Source of the DNA: Ignatzschineria larvae DSM 13226
GTDB taxonomy: Bacteria > Pseudomonadota > Gammaproteobacteria > Cardiobacteriales > Wohlfahrtiimonadaceae
Reading direction: 5' to 3'
Assembly (NCBI RefSeq): GCF_038500265.1
Contig: NZ_CP150637.1
Location: 1,265,501-1,329,500 of the forward strand
DNA length: 64,000 nucleotides
In this document: piece after piece, positions 36,135 to 44,874 of the stretch
Layout: every line of letters starts with the position of its first letter
How positions within the stretch are numbered: the stretch's first letter is position 1
Notes under the pieces: generated by a model
What the model was told of the DNA's origin: nothing
What the model saw: the letters and a program-made list of their open reading frames with translations, nothing else
Database searches by the model: none
Program-made: the position numbers and the translations under genes

Positions 36135-36163
36135 ATTTAAGCGCTTATTATGAGAAGTGTCAA
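36135..36163 (-). promoter_or_regulatory. Promoter of the lipoprotein C leader
   Basis: Minus-strand TTGACA (36163-36158), 17-bp spacer, TTAAAT (36140-36135). Transcription would start near 36128, at the 5' edge of the riboswitch-like fold. Confidence 0.6.
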
Positions 36164-36243
36164 ATTTTTCTCTCAAGCATCCAACAATTTATAACGCTCC
36201 ATTCTCATTTATAGGCTCATGTTAATACACGAATAGACTCTTA

Positions 36244-36948
36244 TTAGAAGTCCCAACTACGCTTACGTCGTGTTTTCGCAAACAGCCGCGGTAGAATGGC
36301 AGAACCAAGAATGATCCCCCCCAATAGAATCAATGCACCTGCTGTCCATTCACTACTACGATTTGCATCCTGTAGTCGGCTATTTTCCTGTTTTAAACGG
36401 GTGATTTCGACCTTTTGTACATGATCTTGTTTATTAAGCTCATCATTCTTTTGAGCCAATTCCATTTCATGAGAATAGAGTTTTTTGAGCTCTACAATCT
36501 CTAATTTCAGTGCCTCATTTTCGGCTGTCAAAATTTCAACTTCTGAAGCCATAGCCTGTCTTTCGTCATTGAGCTTTTGTATATTATCCTCTTCTTGCTG
36601 CTTTAAGCGTTCAATTTCCGCTTCTAATGACTCATTTTCCTTAAGAAGTGGCTCATAACGGGCTTTCGCTTCTTCAATATAGTTACGGGCACTGGGTTCA
36701 TCCATCAGAAATTGACTATGAATCCATCCGGTACGATTGCCGTCATAGCGAATTTGCACATAGCCATTTCGGGTTGCTAGTTTCTCTACAGGCTCACCAG
36801 CATTAATCATTTTAGTAATCCGATAGTTATCCCCTGAACCCGCTCGCACAGGCGCTTGCAGCTTATCACTAATATAGAGCTGTTCAGAAAAAGCAAAAGA
36901 GAAACTCGAGACAAGTGCCATGGTTAGTAGATATTTAGAAGCTTTCAT
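36244..36948 (-). CDS. YgiM-like SH3 domain, coiled-coil membrane protein
   Basis: A 234-residue TIGR04211-type protein. It has a signal peptide (MKASKYLLTMALVSSFSFAFS), a bacterial SH3 domain (about 24-85: APVRAGSGDNYRITKMINAGEPV ... GNRTGWIHSQFL), a long coiled coil (about 95-200) and a C-terminal membrane helix (GALILLGGIILGSAILP) followed by a basic tail KTRRKRSWDF. Thus the SH3 domain is periplasmic and tethered to the inner membrane. E. coli YgiM has the same layout. Role likely in the envelope; ligand unknown. Confidence 0.88.
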   Translation of the reverse strand: MKASKYLLTMALVSSFSFAFSEQLYISDKLQAPVRAGSGDNYRITKMINAGEPVEKLATRNGYVQIRYDGNRTGWIHSQFLMDEPSARNYIEEAKARYEPLLKENESLEAEIERLKQQEEDNIQKLNDERQAMASEVEILTAENEALKLEIVELKKLYSHEMELAQKNDELNKQDHVQKVEITRLKQENSRLQDANRSSEWTAGALILLGGIILGSAILPRLFAKTRRKRSWDF

Positions 36949-37201
36949 ACAATGCGAACCCTATTTCATAACTATTTTAGGAAGAGGCATTATACCTGAA
37001 AATTGTGATTACTTTAGAATCCTTTTACCATTTAATCGCCCTTTTCATTACTCGCCTCATTTGTGCTACTTCTATAAACCTTTACCCTTAAGGTGGATAA
37101 ATAATGATAGAATGAGCACTATCAATAGTATTCATAATACTGATTAGGATTTTGGAATTAGAGGTGAATATTTACAACGATTTTCCATCTAGGAGTAAAA
37201 C

Positions 37202-37921
37202 ATGAAAGTATATATCATCACAGGCGCATCTCGTGGCATTGGTAATAGTTTAGCTTCAATATTAGAAGCGGAAGGACATAAAGTTTTACGAGTTGCTCGA
37301 ACTAATCCTGCAGGTTTTTCTAATCTGATGACAATGGATATTACAGCACCGGAAGCCACATTACGCATTATGGAATGGCTAACGCCGCTCTTACCATTAG
37401 CGACTGAAGTGACGCTCATTAACAATGCCGGCGTTATCGAACCCATTCAAAAAATCGGGGCATTAAATACGAATGCCATTCATAGAGCGATTGCCATCAA
37501 CGTGACGGCACCGATTGAACTGAGCAATGCTTTTGTGGCATTGACACAATCACTTCCTATCACAAAACGTATTATCAATATCTCCTCCGGTGCCGGTCGC
37601 CATGTTTACGAAGGTTGGTCAATTTATTGCACAACGAAAGCAGCTATCGATCATTTCAGTCGAGCGCTCTACCTTGAACAACAATCCATGAAATACCCTA
37701 TTGCCATCACGGCTTTAGCGCCCGGCGTCATTGATACCGATATGCAAAAAGAGATCCGAGGAAGTGAGCAATCGGCATTTCCAAATGTTACACGTTTTAT
37801 TGAGATGAAAGAGAGTGGCGCTCTACTCACACCGCACGAATGCGCTGAAAAAATCATTGCCTATATACAACGCCCTAATATACTGTCGGATGATCCTATT
37901 ACAGATATCAGAGAGATGTAA
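37202..37921 (+). CDS. Short-chain dehydrogenase/reductase
   Basis: A 239-residue NAD(P)-dependent SDR. The cofactor motif is TGASRGIGNSLA, NNAG is present in LINNAGVIEP, and the catalytic Ser/Tyr/Lys are in NISSGAGRHVYEGWSIYCTTKAA (YxxxK). AxGVIDTDM near the C-terminus fits the family. It resembles the benzil reductase/sepiapterin-type subgroup, but the substrate is not defined. It stands alone, with AGGAG upstream. Confidence 0.88.
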   Translation: MKVYIITGASRGIGNSLASILEAEGHKVLRVARTNPAGFSNLMTMDITAPEATLRIMEWLTPLLPLATEVTLINNAGVIEPIQKIGALNTNAIHRAIAINVTAPIELSNAFVALTQSLPITKRIINISSGAGRHVYEGWSIYCTTKAAIDHFSRALYLEQQSMKYPIAITALAPGVIDTDMQKEIRGSEQSAFPNVTRFIEMKESGALLTPHECAEKIIAYIQRPNILSDDPITDIREM

Positions 37922-38089
37922 CTCCCTATTTCTAAGGGAAACTCTTAATATCGCCTATTATTTCTACAATTTTGAGTAAGAAAAAGGGTTGTAATTTTAC
38001 CAAAATAGATTATCATCTTTCCCTGTAGCAACGGTCTGTCAGCAACGATCTTTTCAAACTGAAATAAAGCAGTAACACTCAATAATTTC

Positions 38090-38117
38090 TTGACAAGATT
38101 TGATAGCACTGTATAAT
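38090..38117 (+). promoter_or_regulatory. Strong promoter of tRNA-Leu
   Basis: Consensus TTGACA at 38090-38095 and consensus TATAAT at 38112-38117 with a 16-bp spacer, 14 bp before the mature tRNA. Confidence 0.88.
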
Positions 38118-38130
38118 CTACATCTCAAAT

Positions 38131-38214
38131 GCGAGCGTGGCGAAATTGGTATACGCGCTAGACTTAGGATCTAGTGGTTCATCCGTGAGAGTTCGAGTCT
38201 CTCCGCTCGCACCA
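38131..38214 (+). tRNA. tRNA-Leu(UAG)
   Basis: An 84-base class II tRNA reading CUA codons. The acceptor GCGAGCG pairs with CGCTCGC, the anticodon loop is CTTAGGA, a long variable arm is present, the T-loop is GTTCGAGTC and the discriminator A plus CCA is encoded. It has its own promoter and a terminator at 38254. Confidence 0.98.
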
Positions 38215-38253
38215 TATTTAGTTATGGTGATTAGATCACCTTAATAAGATTTA

Positions 38254-38280
38254 AAAGGTGCTTACATAGCACCTTTTTTT
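38254..38280 (+). terminator. Intrinsic terminator of tRNA-Leu
   Basis: AAAGGTGC (38254-38261) pairs with GCACCTTT (38269-38276), then a run of T. Confidence 0.9.
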
Positions 38281-38457
38281 ATATTTAAATTTTTAGTAGT
38301 TCTAGATAGCTCTAGTTATATAGCAAAATAGTTTAATCAAAGCGTTTAAATTTAGTTAAAATAACCAATGTTTACATCAGGTTAAATTCAAATTTTTCGT
38401 TTAGATTTGATTTATTGATTTAATTTTCAGATTCAACTTAACAGTCAGGTATAAGAT

Positions 38458-39756
38458 ATGTCAGTAGAAACATTAGAAGGCCTCAAACGCCGTGTAGTGA
38501 TTGAACTTGATGAGCAAGAGATCAACAAAGATATTGAGAATCGCCTCAAGAATCTTGCTCGCCGCGTCCGTGTTGATGGATTCCGCCCTGGGAAAGTACC
38601 AGTTAAAGTCGTTCGCAGCATGCATGGTGCAGAAGTTGAGAACGAAGTCATTGGCGAAGCTATTGGCAAAAAATACCAAGCAATCATCGCTGAAAACAAG
38701 CTCTCTCCAGCAGGCCAACCTGTTGTAGATATGCCAAATCCAGAGAACAAATTTTCGTTCACTGCAGAATTTGAAGTGATGCCAGAAGTGAAACTTGATC
38801 ATCTTGACAAGTTAGAAGCCGTTAAATTTGAAGCAGAAGTTACGGATGCTGACCTTGAAAACATGCTTAAAACACTTCAAAAACAGAGCCAAACTTGGAA
38901 AGAAACCGATCAAGCTTCTAAACTTGAAGATCGCGTAACTATTAACTTTGTAGGTCGCGTCGATGGTGAAGTATTTGAAGGAGGTTCTGCAAATGATACT
39001 CCGCTTCTCCTTGGTTCTAACACCATGATCCCTGGTTTTGAAGATCAAATCGTGGGCATGAAAAAAGGTGATATCAAAACGATTAAAGTCACCTTCCCTA
39101 TGGACTATCAATCAGAAGAGTTAGCCGGTAAAGAAGCTGAATTCGATATTGAAGTCAATAAAGTAGAAGAAGGTCAATTACCTGAAATTGATGCTGCATT
39201 TGCAGAACGTTTCGGCATTGAAAATGGCGATGTTGAAAAACTTCGTTCAGAGCTTCGCAAAAATATGGAGCGTGAATTAAATAACGTAATCCATAATCGC
39301 TTTAAAGCATCTATTCTTGAATCTCTCGAAAAGAATCATGAAGTAGAAGTGCCAGAAGCATTAGTGATCGCAGAAGCACAATCAATGGCGCAACAATCTA
39401 ACTTCCCACAGCCCAAAACGCGTGAAGAAGCTGATCAATTAATGGAATTAATCCAACAAATCTTCGCAAAACAAGCTGAACAAAAAGTACGTTTAAGTCT
39501 TCTTGTAAGCCAATTTATCGAAGATAGCCAAATGAAACCTGATGAATCATATGTTGATAAACGTTTAGAACTCATCGCTTCAACTTATGAAGATCCAGCT
39601 GAAGTGATCGAACACTTCAAAAAAGATAAAAACAGTATGCAAAATATCCGCAACATCGCACTTGAAGATCAAGTAGTTGATCTTTTAGCTGAAAAAGCGG
39701 CAGTTGTTACTGAAAAGAAAACTTTCGATGAGCTTATGAACCAAGCGCAAAGATAG
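38458..39756 (+). CDS. tig: Trigger factor chaperone
   Basis: A 432-residue ribosome-associated folding factor with prolyl isomerase activity. The ribosome-binding signature is GFRPGKVPVKVVRSMHG near residues 41-57. The FKBP-type domain follows (DRVTINFVGRVDGEVFEGG, GFEDQIVGMKKGD), then the helical C-terminal domain. Length matches the family. Usually tig precedes clpP, clpX and lon; here rpsU follows instead, so the arrangement is atypical. Confidence 0.97.
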   Translation: MSVETLEGLKRRVVIELDEQEINKDIENRLKNLARRVRVDGFRPGKVPVKVVRSMHGAEVENEVIGEAIGKKYQAIIAENKLSPAGQPVVDMPNPENKFSFTAEFEVMPEVKLDHLDKLEAVKFEAEVTDADLENMLKTLQKQSQTWKETDQASKLEDRVTINFVGRVDGEVFEGGSANDTPLLLGSNTMIPGFEDQIVGMKKGDIKTIKVTFPMDYQSEELAGKEAEFDIEVNKVEEGQLPEIDAAFAERFGIENGDVEKLRSELRKNMERELNNVIHNRFKASILESLEKNHEVEVPEALVIAEAQSMAQQSNFPQPKTREEADQLMELIQQIFAKQAEQKVRLSLLVSQFIEDSQMKPDESYVDKRLELIASTYEDPAEVIEHFKKDKNSMQNIRNIALEDQVVDLLAEKAAVVTEKKTFDELMNQAQR

Positions 39757-39914
39757 TCAAAAGTATTCATGAAGTAGCCTCTATCCTTGATTCTTCATTG
39801 AAATTTCAAATGATTTAGGCTACACTAGTGATTGGTGCTCTTCTTAAAGCCTGATTATCATACTTTAACAAGAGCAATTTTTATTTAAACTTTATTAAAT
39901 TGGGGTGATGTTCA

Positions 39915-40130
39915 ATGCCTTCCGTCAAAATTCGTGAGAATGAACCATTTGACGTTGCTATGCGTCGTTTTAGACGGTCTTGCGAGAAAGCAGGTATCGT
40001 ATCTGAGGTGCGTGCACGTGAGTACTATGAAAAACCGACAACTGAAAGAAAGCGTAAGAAGGCTGCGGCTCAAAAGCGCCATTATAAACGTATAATGCGC
40101 GAATCGAACCGTAGAATCCGTTACTACTAA
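39915..40130 (+). CDS. rpsU: 30S ribosomal protein S21
   Basis: A 71-residue basic protein with the S21 sequence [27 protein letters not shown] and the ending [18 protein letters not shown]. It takes part in translation initiation on the 30S subunit. A GGGGTG ribosome binding site precedes it and a UUCG-loop terminator follows. Confidence 0.98.
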   Translation: MPSVKIRENEPFDVAMRRFRRSCEKAGIVSEVRAREYYEKPTTERKRKKAAAQKRHYKRIMRESNRRIRYY

Positions 40131-40193
40131 TCGTTGTTTAGTTTACTAAGTATTTAGTACATTAATAAGCTACTCAATGTGAGTAACATTAAA

Positions 40194-40221
40194 AGCCCTA
40201 GATTTCGATCTAGGGTTTTTT
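40194..40221 (+). terminator. Intrinsic terminator of rpsU
   Basis: CCCTAGAT and ATCTAGGG form a perfect 8-bp stem closed by a TTCG tetraloop, followed by TTTTTT. Confidence 0.95.
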
Positions 40222-40244
40222 ATCATTTTGGGATTTACTATTTA

Positions 40245-40270
40245 TATAGTAATATCGGTTCAAAATAAGC
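40245..40270 (+). repeat. Fragment of the MITE-like repeat
   Basis: Only the left terminal segment remains: TATAGTAATATCGGTT, then CAAAATAAGC. The body of the element is missing. Confidence 0.75.
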
Positions 40271-40425
40271 ATTATTTAAGGTCTTACCTGCCTACTTCTC
40301 TACTGTTTACTGACTACTGTTTACTTAGTCTATTTACCGAGCATTATCTATATCTCACTTTGGCAAAATAAACTCGACATTAGTAATATGATAGAATGTT
40401 AATCATATATATAAGAGGTTTAATC

Positions 40426-40578
40426 ATGAAGAAAAAGATTTTAACTCCCACAATAATCACCTTGCTAGCCTTAGTCATCGCCGGCTGCGCTTCTAGTAGT
40501 CCAAGTATGCATTATCGCAATGACTACTCTAATCAAGTCTATGGTCGCCTCAGTTTTGGCTATAATCTTGGTAACTAA
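40426..40578 (+). CDS. Small lipoprotein of 50 residues
   Basis: MKKKILTPTIITLLALVIAG with the lipobox IAGC, then a short mature part of about 31 residues rich in S, N and Y that ends GRLSFGYNLGN. A ribosome binding site (AAGAGG) precedes the ATG at 40426; ten upstream codons are discarded. No family recognised. It is flanked by two MITE-like repeats. Confidence 0.7.
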   Translation: MKKKILTPTIITLLALVIAGCASSSPSMHYRNDYSNQVYGRLSFGYNLGN

Positions 40579-40610
40579 CTACACACTACATCGACACACT
40601 AAACCGATAT

Positions 40611-40740
40611 TATAGTAAGATCGGTTCAAAATAAGCTTATTTAAATGCCGGCACATCGGCTGTAAGAAGTAAGGGAGCTGTTCTATCCGGCATCTTGCAA
40701 GCGTTGGTTAGTCAGGTTTTATGCGCTTTTTAAAACCCCA
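40611..40740 (+). repeat. MITE-like repeat, right end decayed
   Basis: The left terminal repeat TATAGTAAGATCGGTT and the body through CATCTTGCAAGCG match other copies. The right part diverges after GGTTTTATG and the right terminal repeat is missing where the element meets the 3' end of the thioesterase gene. Confidence 0.75.
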
Positions 40741-40742
40741 TG

Positions 40743-41174
40743 CTAACTGCTATCAGTGGGTAGCGTAATCACTGCATTGGTCACCTTGATGGTTGAAATC
40801 AACTTACCGGTTGTCCCTGAGTAGACGTTCACATCCCAAACGTGGGTTCGTTTACCACGATGTTGCAATGTCGCTTTAGCAATTACTCGATCCCCTACTC
40901 TCGCCGATGAGATATGGCTTGCACTAATTTGCATGCCTACACAACCAAGCTCAACCGGTAAAATCGCATATGATCCAATACCTCCGATCGTTTCAGCTAA
41001 GGCTATTGTTGCACCACCATGCAAATATCCCATCGTCTGTTGATGTTTTTCTGTCACCGGCATAATAGCTTCCGCATAATCTGCCTCTAATTGTAGAATT
41101 TCAATCTCTAAGGTCTTTAAAAGATTCATCCCTTGATAGCGATTAATTGCCGCAACCGTTCTCTCACCTTTCAT
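40743..41174 (-). CDS. Hotdog-fold acyl-CoA thioesterase (PaaI/YdiI-like)
   Basis: A 143-residue single hotdog domain. GYLHGGATIALAETIGGIGSY is the active-site helix with the Glu used by YdiI/MenI-type thioesterases, and VGDRVIAKATLQHRGKRTHVWDVNV is the second half. It would hydrolyse a coenzyme A thioester in the cytosol. The start at 41174 follows AAGGGGATTTT; an ORF start ten codons upstream lacks a site. Confidence 0.9.
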   Translation of the reverse strand: MKGERTVAAINRYQGMNLLKTLEIEILQLEADYAEAIMPVTEKHQQTMGYLHGGATIALAETIGGIGSYAILPVELGCVGMQISASHISSARVGDRVIAKATLQHRGKRTHVWDVNVYSGTTGKLISTIKVTNAVITLPTDSS

Positions 41175-41443
41175 AAAATCCCCTTCATTAATTATAATTA
41201 TCAATTCAAACTAGTAAGACTATGAATCAATCCACAAATTCATCAACTCATAAAATCAGATATAATATTAACCATACAGCATTTACCTTCATCGACTCTC
41301 TATTTTATTAAGAAGATTGACTTTATTTTGCAAAATATCGGCAAAAACTAATAAATAGTGACGATGATAGTGCCTTCTGATACAGTTTTACGCTACAATG
41401 ACAAGAATCATCTCATTTATCCTCAAAAAAGGAAAGAATCACT

Positions 41444-42130
41444 ATGAATATTCAAATTTGGTCTGATTTCTCTTGCCCTTTCTGTTATATTGGCAAGCAT
41501 AATTTAGAACAAGCAATCATGCTTCTCTCCGAAGATGAAATGGCACAGATCAAAATTCAATACCGTAGTTTTGAATTAGCACCTGATGCACCGCGCTTTA
41601 CGGATCAAACACTAGCAGAAGTATTAGCTGAACGTTACCAAACCACGGTGGAAAAAGCGAAAGAACTAACGGTGAACTCCGCAGGTATGGCAGCGACTGT
41701 AGGCCTAACCATTAATAATGATAAAATCATTCCTACAAATACTTTCTTAGCCCACCAACTATTACATTATGTTGCTAGCAAAGCGCCGGGCAAGATTAAA
41801 GCTTGTGCCGATCTACTCTTTAAAGGCTACTTCCAAGATGGCATTAATTTAAGTGATATCGTCGCACTGATTGAAATTGCCGATAAACTTAAACTCGACC
41901 TGACCGATGTTAAAAAAGCGTTAGATGATGAGGTTTACGTCAATGCGGTTCGTGATGATGAGGCCATTGCACATCGAATTAATATTCAAAGCGTTCCCTT
42001 CTTTGTCATTGATAATGAAGTCGCGATACAAGGCGCTCAAAAAGTGGAAGACTTTCATCAATTTTTAGTGGAATACCTCAAAGAGCAAAATAAACAAGGT
42101 CATGAAAATCCCCCTACGCAGGATGCATAA
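41444..42130 (+). CDS. DsbA-family (FrnE-like) thiol oxidoreductase
   Basis: A 228-residue cytosolic thioredoxin-fold protein with a CPFC active site (WSDFSCPFCYIGK) and an inserted helical domain, then the cis-Pro motif in NIQSVPFFVIDN. There is no signal peptide, so it fits the FrnE group of cytoplasmic DsbA-like proteins rather than periplasmic DsbA. It has AAAGGAAAG upstream, and a small membrane protein follows after 31 bp. Confidence 0.92.
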   Translation: MNIQIWSDFSCPFCYIGKHNLEQAIMLLSEDEMAQIKIQYRSFELAPDAPRFTDQTLAEVLAERYQTTVEKAKELTVNSAGMAATVGLTINNDKIIPTNTFLAHQLLHYVASKAPGKIKACADLLFKGYFQDGINLSDIVALIEIADKLKLDLTDVKKALDDEVYVNAVRDDEAIAHRINIQSVPFFVIDNEVAIQGAQKVEDFHQFLVEYLKEQNKQGHENPPTQDA

Positions 42131-42161
42131 TTTTTTCTTTTATTATTGATAGGAGTTTACT

Positions 42162-42539
42162 ATGTCTATGGAATTACTGATTGTCGTAGGTTTTTTTGCT
42201 ATTGCAGTCATCGGTTATATTGCTTCGCTCTTCTTTTTATCAAAAGAGGGAGTCAAAAAATTGTGGATGAGTTTATTACTCATTGCTTTTGTGATTATGC
42301 TCGTATCACTCATTGTGATTCGTTTTGATACTTCAGGATTTTTAGCAGATCCAAAATTAATGTCTGAATTCTACTTTGCTTATTTCGTCATTGTAGCGCT
42401 AATCGTGCTCGGTATTGTTAATATTTGGGCTTTCAAAAAAGTGATCTGGCGTGTTTTAACAGGTAAACCACTGAACTTTGAAACACCTGAAGAGCTTAAA
42501 GAACGAGAAGAAAAAGCAGAAGCTAAAGAACGTAAATAA
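42162..42539 (+). CDS. Small membrane protein, unknown function
   Basis: A 125-residue protein with three hydrophobic segments (about residues 4-26, 34-53 and 69-90) and a charged C-terminal tail of E and K repeats (EELKEREEKAEAKERK). AGGAGTTTACT precedes the ATG. It lies 31 bp after the FrnE-like gene, probably co-transcribed. No family recognised. Confidence 0.75.
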   Translation: MSMELLIVVGFFAIAVIGYIASLFFLSKEGVKKLWMSLLLIAFVIMLVSLIVIRFDTSGFLADPKLMSEFYFAYFVIVALIVLGIVNIWAFKKVIWRVLTGKPLNFETPEELKEREEKAEAKERK

Positions 42540-42608
42540 GCAGTATACTTCTTTTCACTTTTTTATTCGTAATGAATGACTAGAGAGCTACAGTAACTCA
42601 TTAATAAA

Positions 42609-42635
42609 ATCCCCATTTAAAAATGGGGATTTTTA
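42609..42635 (+). terminator. Intrinsic terminator after the small membrane protein
   Basis: ATCCCCATTT pairs with AAATGGGGAT, followed by TTTTT. Confidence 0.9.
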
Positions 42636-42737
42636 TATGAACCTATTTAAATGAAATAGCCCATCTTGAGCGGTTTTAGAGAACAATCTATAATACGTCC
42701 TTAATCATCATGCAATATCACCTGCATAAGGAGTTTC

Positions 42738-43352
42738 ATGAGCAAACAACACGAGCGAATCAATACCCCTCCTTACTTCTCTTTAAGCTTTACAGGGAGA
42801 ATTGGTCGATTAGAATTTGCCAATCGTTTTGTCACCTACTTGGTACTTTTTACCCTAATCTATCTGCTCTACTTCTATGTCGCAGAAAAAGGGATCTTTT
42901 CATTATTTAGTGAAAATGATAAATCCATTGATATGACAAAAAATCTGATTCGTCTTATTTTCTATAGCGGCTATGTGGGTGCAATCATAGTGCTCTATTT
43001 ACGAATGATTATTATGCGTTTGCATGATATCTCACTCTCAGGTTGGTGGTCTTGTCTGCTCTTTCTCTGTCCCTATCTACTCGATCTAGCGGTCATTATG
43101 TTACCGATGACACTGTCTCGGGAGGCTTTTTATACTTACTTTTTTATGCTCTTTACTGTAAGCCTTGCAATCAGACTCTTTCCTTTTATGATGCCCGGCA
43201 ATAAACAGCTTAATCAATATGGTCCGCCATCTCGTACTGGTACACCTTTAGGAATCATTATATTAATCATCGTATCTGTTGTAGGTTGCTATTTCCTCTA
43301 TCGTTATATTACCTTACAGAGCCTCTCTATCGCATTTCTCTATAACCTATAG
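42738..43352 (+). CDS. DUF805 family membrane protein
   Basis: A 204-residue protein with about four to five membrane segments. The N-terminal LSFTGRIGRLEFANRFVTYL and the central IIMRLHDISLSGWWSCLLFL are DUF805 hallmarks, and MPGNKQLNQYGPPS is the typical ending before the extra last helix. Function is unknown; AAGGAGTTTC precedes the start. A hairpin at 43412-43439 closes the transcript. Confidence 0.88.
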   Translation: MSKQHERINTPPYFSLSFTGRIGRLEFANRFVTYLVLFTLIYLLYFYVAEKGIFSLFSENDKSIDMTKNLIRLIFYSGYVGAIIVLYLRMIIMRLHDISLSGWWSCLLFLCPYLLDLAVIMLPMTLSREAFYTYFFMLFTVSLAIRLFPFMMPGNKQLNQYGPPSRTGTPLGIIILIIVSVVGCYFLYRYITLQSLSIAFLYNL

Positions 43353-43411
43353 TCTCTAGTTTATGCCTGATAACTTCATATAGAGAAATATAAGATAATG
43401 AATACAACAAT

Positions 43412-43439
43412 GGGATGAATGTGTTATTGCACCCATCCC
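43412..43439. terminator. Hairpin between convergent DUF805 and M20 genes
   Basis: GGGATG (43412-43417) pairs with CATCCC (43434-43439) and is followed by TTTT on the plus strand. Confidence 0.65.
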
Positions 43440-43457
43440 GTTTTAGCAAATTTGAAC

Positions 43458-44645
43458 CTATTTAAAATAATGCGGATACTGTACTACTGCATTTACTAGT
43501 AATTGTAACCCTAAACGCATTCCATCTTCATCAATCCCAAATTTAGGGTGATGATGCGGATAATTAAATGCCATCTCTTCATTGCCGCCCCCCACAAAAA
43601 GAAAGGTAGAAGGTACGATTTTTGAGAATGCACTAAAATCCTCACCACCGAGCATACATTTTTCTGTAATAATCGTAGCGCCTTCAATATTTTCAGCCAC
43701 TTGCCGCATGAAGGCTGTTTTTTCAGGATTATTATAGGTCACGCCATAACCCACCATATAGTCGATCGTACACGTTGCACCATATTCTTCACAGGTCGAT
43801 TCTGCCATCTTGATAATATTACTTTTAAGGATCTCACGCACTTCGTCACTCGAAGAACGAACACTTCCACCTAAACGACAAGTATCAGGGATCACGTTTA
43901 AAGCCTCTGTTCTTCCCGCTTGAAATACCGTATTGCTAATGACTGCCGGCTCTTGTGGCGAAACCATACGGGAGACAATTGTCTGCAACTTCTGGACAAT
44001 CATTGAACCAATAATAATAGGATCAATGGCCATATCAGGTTGTGACGCATGTCCGCCCTTACCTTGAATATGGATCTCATAGGTATCCGAATTTGAGCTC
44101 GCCGGCCCCTCTTTAATATCAATAATCCCCACCGGCATTCCTGACCAGATATGTTGGCCATAGATAAAGTCCAACTCATCAAATAGCCCAGTTTTGACCA
44201 TCTCTTGCGCACCGCCAGGCAGTAACTCCTCTGCATGTTGGAAAATAGCCCATACTTCCCCTGTCAACTCTTCAAAATGGTCATCAAAATAACGACAAGC
44301 AGCGAGCAACATTGAAGTATGAATATCGTGACCGCAAGCGTGCATTACACCATCGTTTTGAGAGCAAAATGGTAACTCTGTCCGCTCTTCTTTAATCGCT
44401 AAGGCATCAATATCTGCACGAAGTCCAATCTTTGGTCCTGGCTTTCCGGTCACAAATTTCACTAATACACTCGTGCCAACGGGCCGAATAATCTCAGCAT
44501 GTTTCAATTGCTCCATTTCCCTGATAATGTATTTCGCCGTTTCATATTCCTGAAAAGAGAGCTCAGGATGAGCATGAAGATGACGACGATTTTCAATAAG
44601 TTTTGCTTCATAAGGCTGTAATTCTGCTTGTGTAACGAGTTTCAT
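43458..44645 (-). CDS. M20-family amidohydrolase linked to AbgT transporter
   Basis: A 395-residue M20D hydrolase with GLRADIDALAI, HACGHDIHTSML, the Glu pair in HAEELLPGGAQ and the C-terminal NYPHHHPKFGIDE metal ligand. It is a paralogue of the enzyme at 4433-5614. The AbgT-type transporter lies just upstream on the same strand, 230 bp apart, as in abgABT loci where p-aminobenzoyl-glutamate is imported and split. Here a single M20 protein replaces the AbgA/AbgB pair. Confidence 0.92.
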   Translation of the reverse strand: MKLVTQAELQPYEAKLIENRRHLHAHPELSFQEYETAKYIIREMEQLKHAEIIRPVGTSVLVKFVTGKPGPKIGLRADIDALAIKEERTELPFCSQNDGVMHACGHDIHTSMLLAACRYFDDHFEELTGEVWAIFQHAEELLPGGAQEMVKTGLFDELDFIYGQHIWSGMPVGIIDIKEGPASSNSDTYEIHIQGKGGHASQPDMAIDPIIIGSMIVQKLQTIVSRMVSPQEPAVISNTVFQAGRTEALNVIPDTCRLGGSVRSSSDEVREILKSNIIKMAESTCEEYGATCTIDYMVGYGVTYNNPEKTAFMRQVAENIEGATIITEKCMLGGEDFSAFSKIVPSTFLFVGGGNEEMAFNYPHHHPKFGIDEDGMRLGLQLLVNAVVQYPHYFK

Positions 44646-44874
44646 AATATTCCTTCTAGTAATTCAATAATCGATTTATTTTATTAATCGTAATCTTTAT
44701 TAATCGTAATTCTTAATTCATTTGGTTAGATATTGGGTGAATGTTTCCCCAGTAATTCACTCAGTAATTTATTGCTATATAGCTAACGCTTGCTGTTAGT
44801 CATCGTTAGCTTCATTCCCATTAGGTTTATTTGAGGATCATCAAATAATCAAGTTCTGATGATCTCCTATCTAT

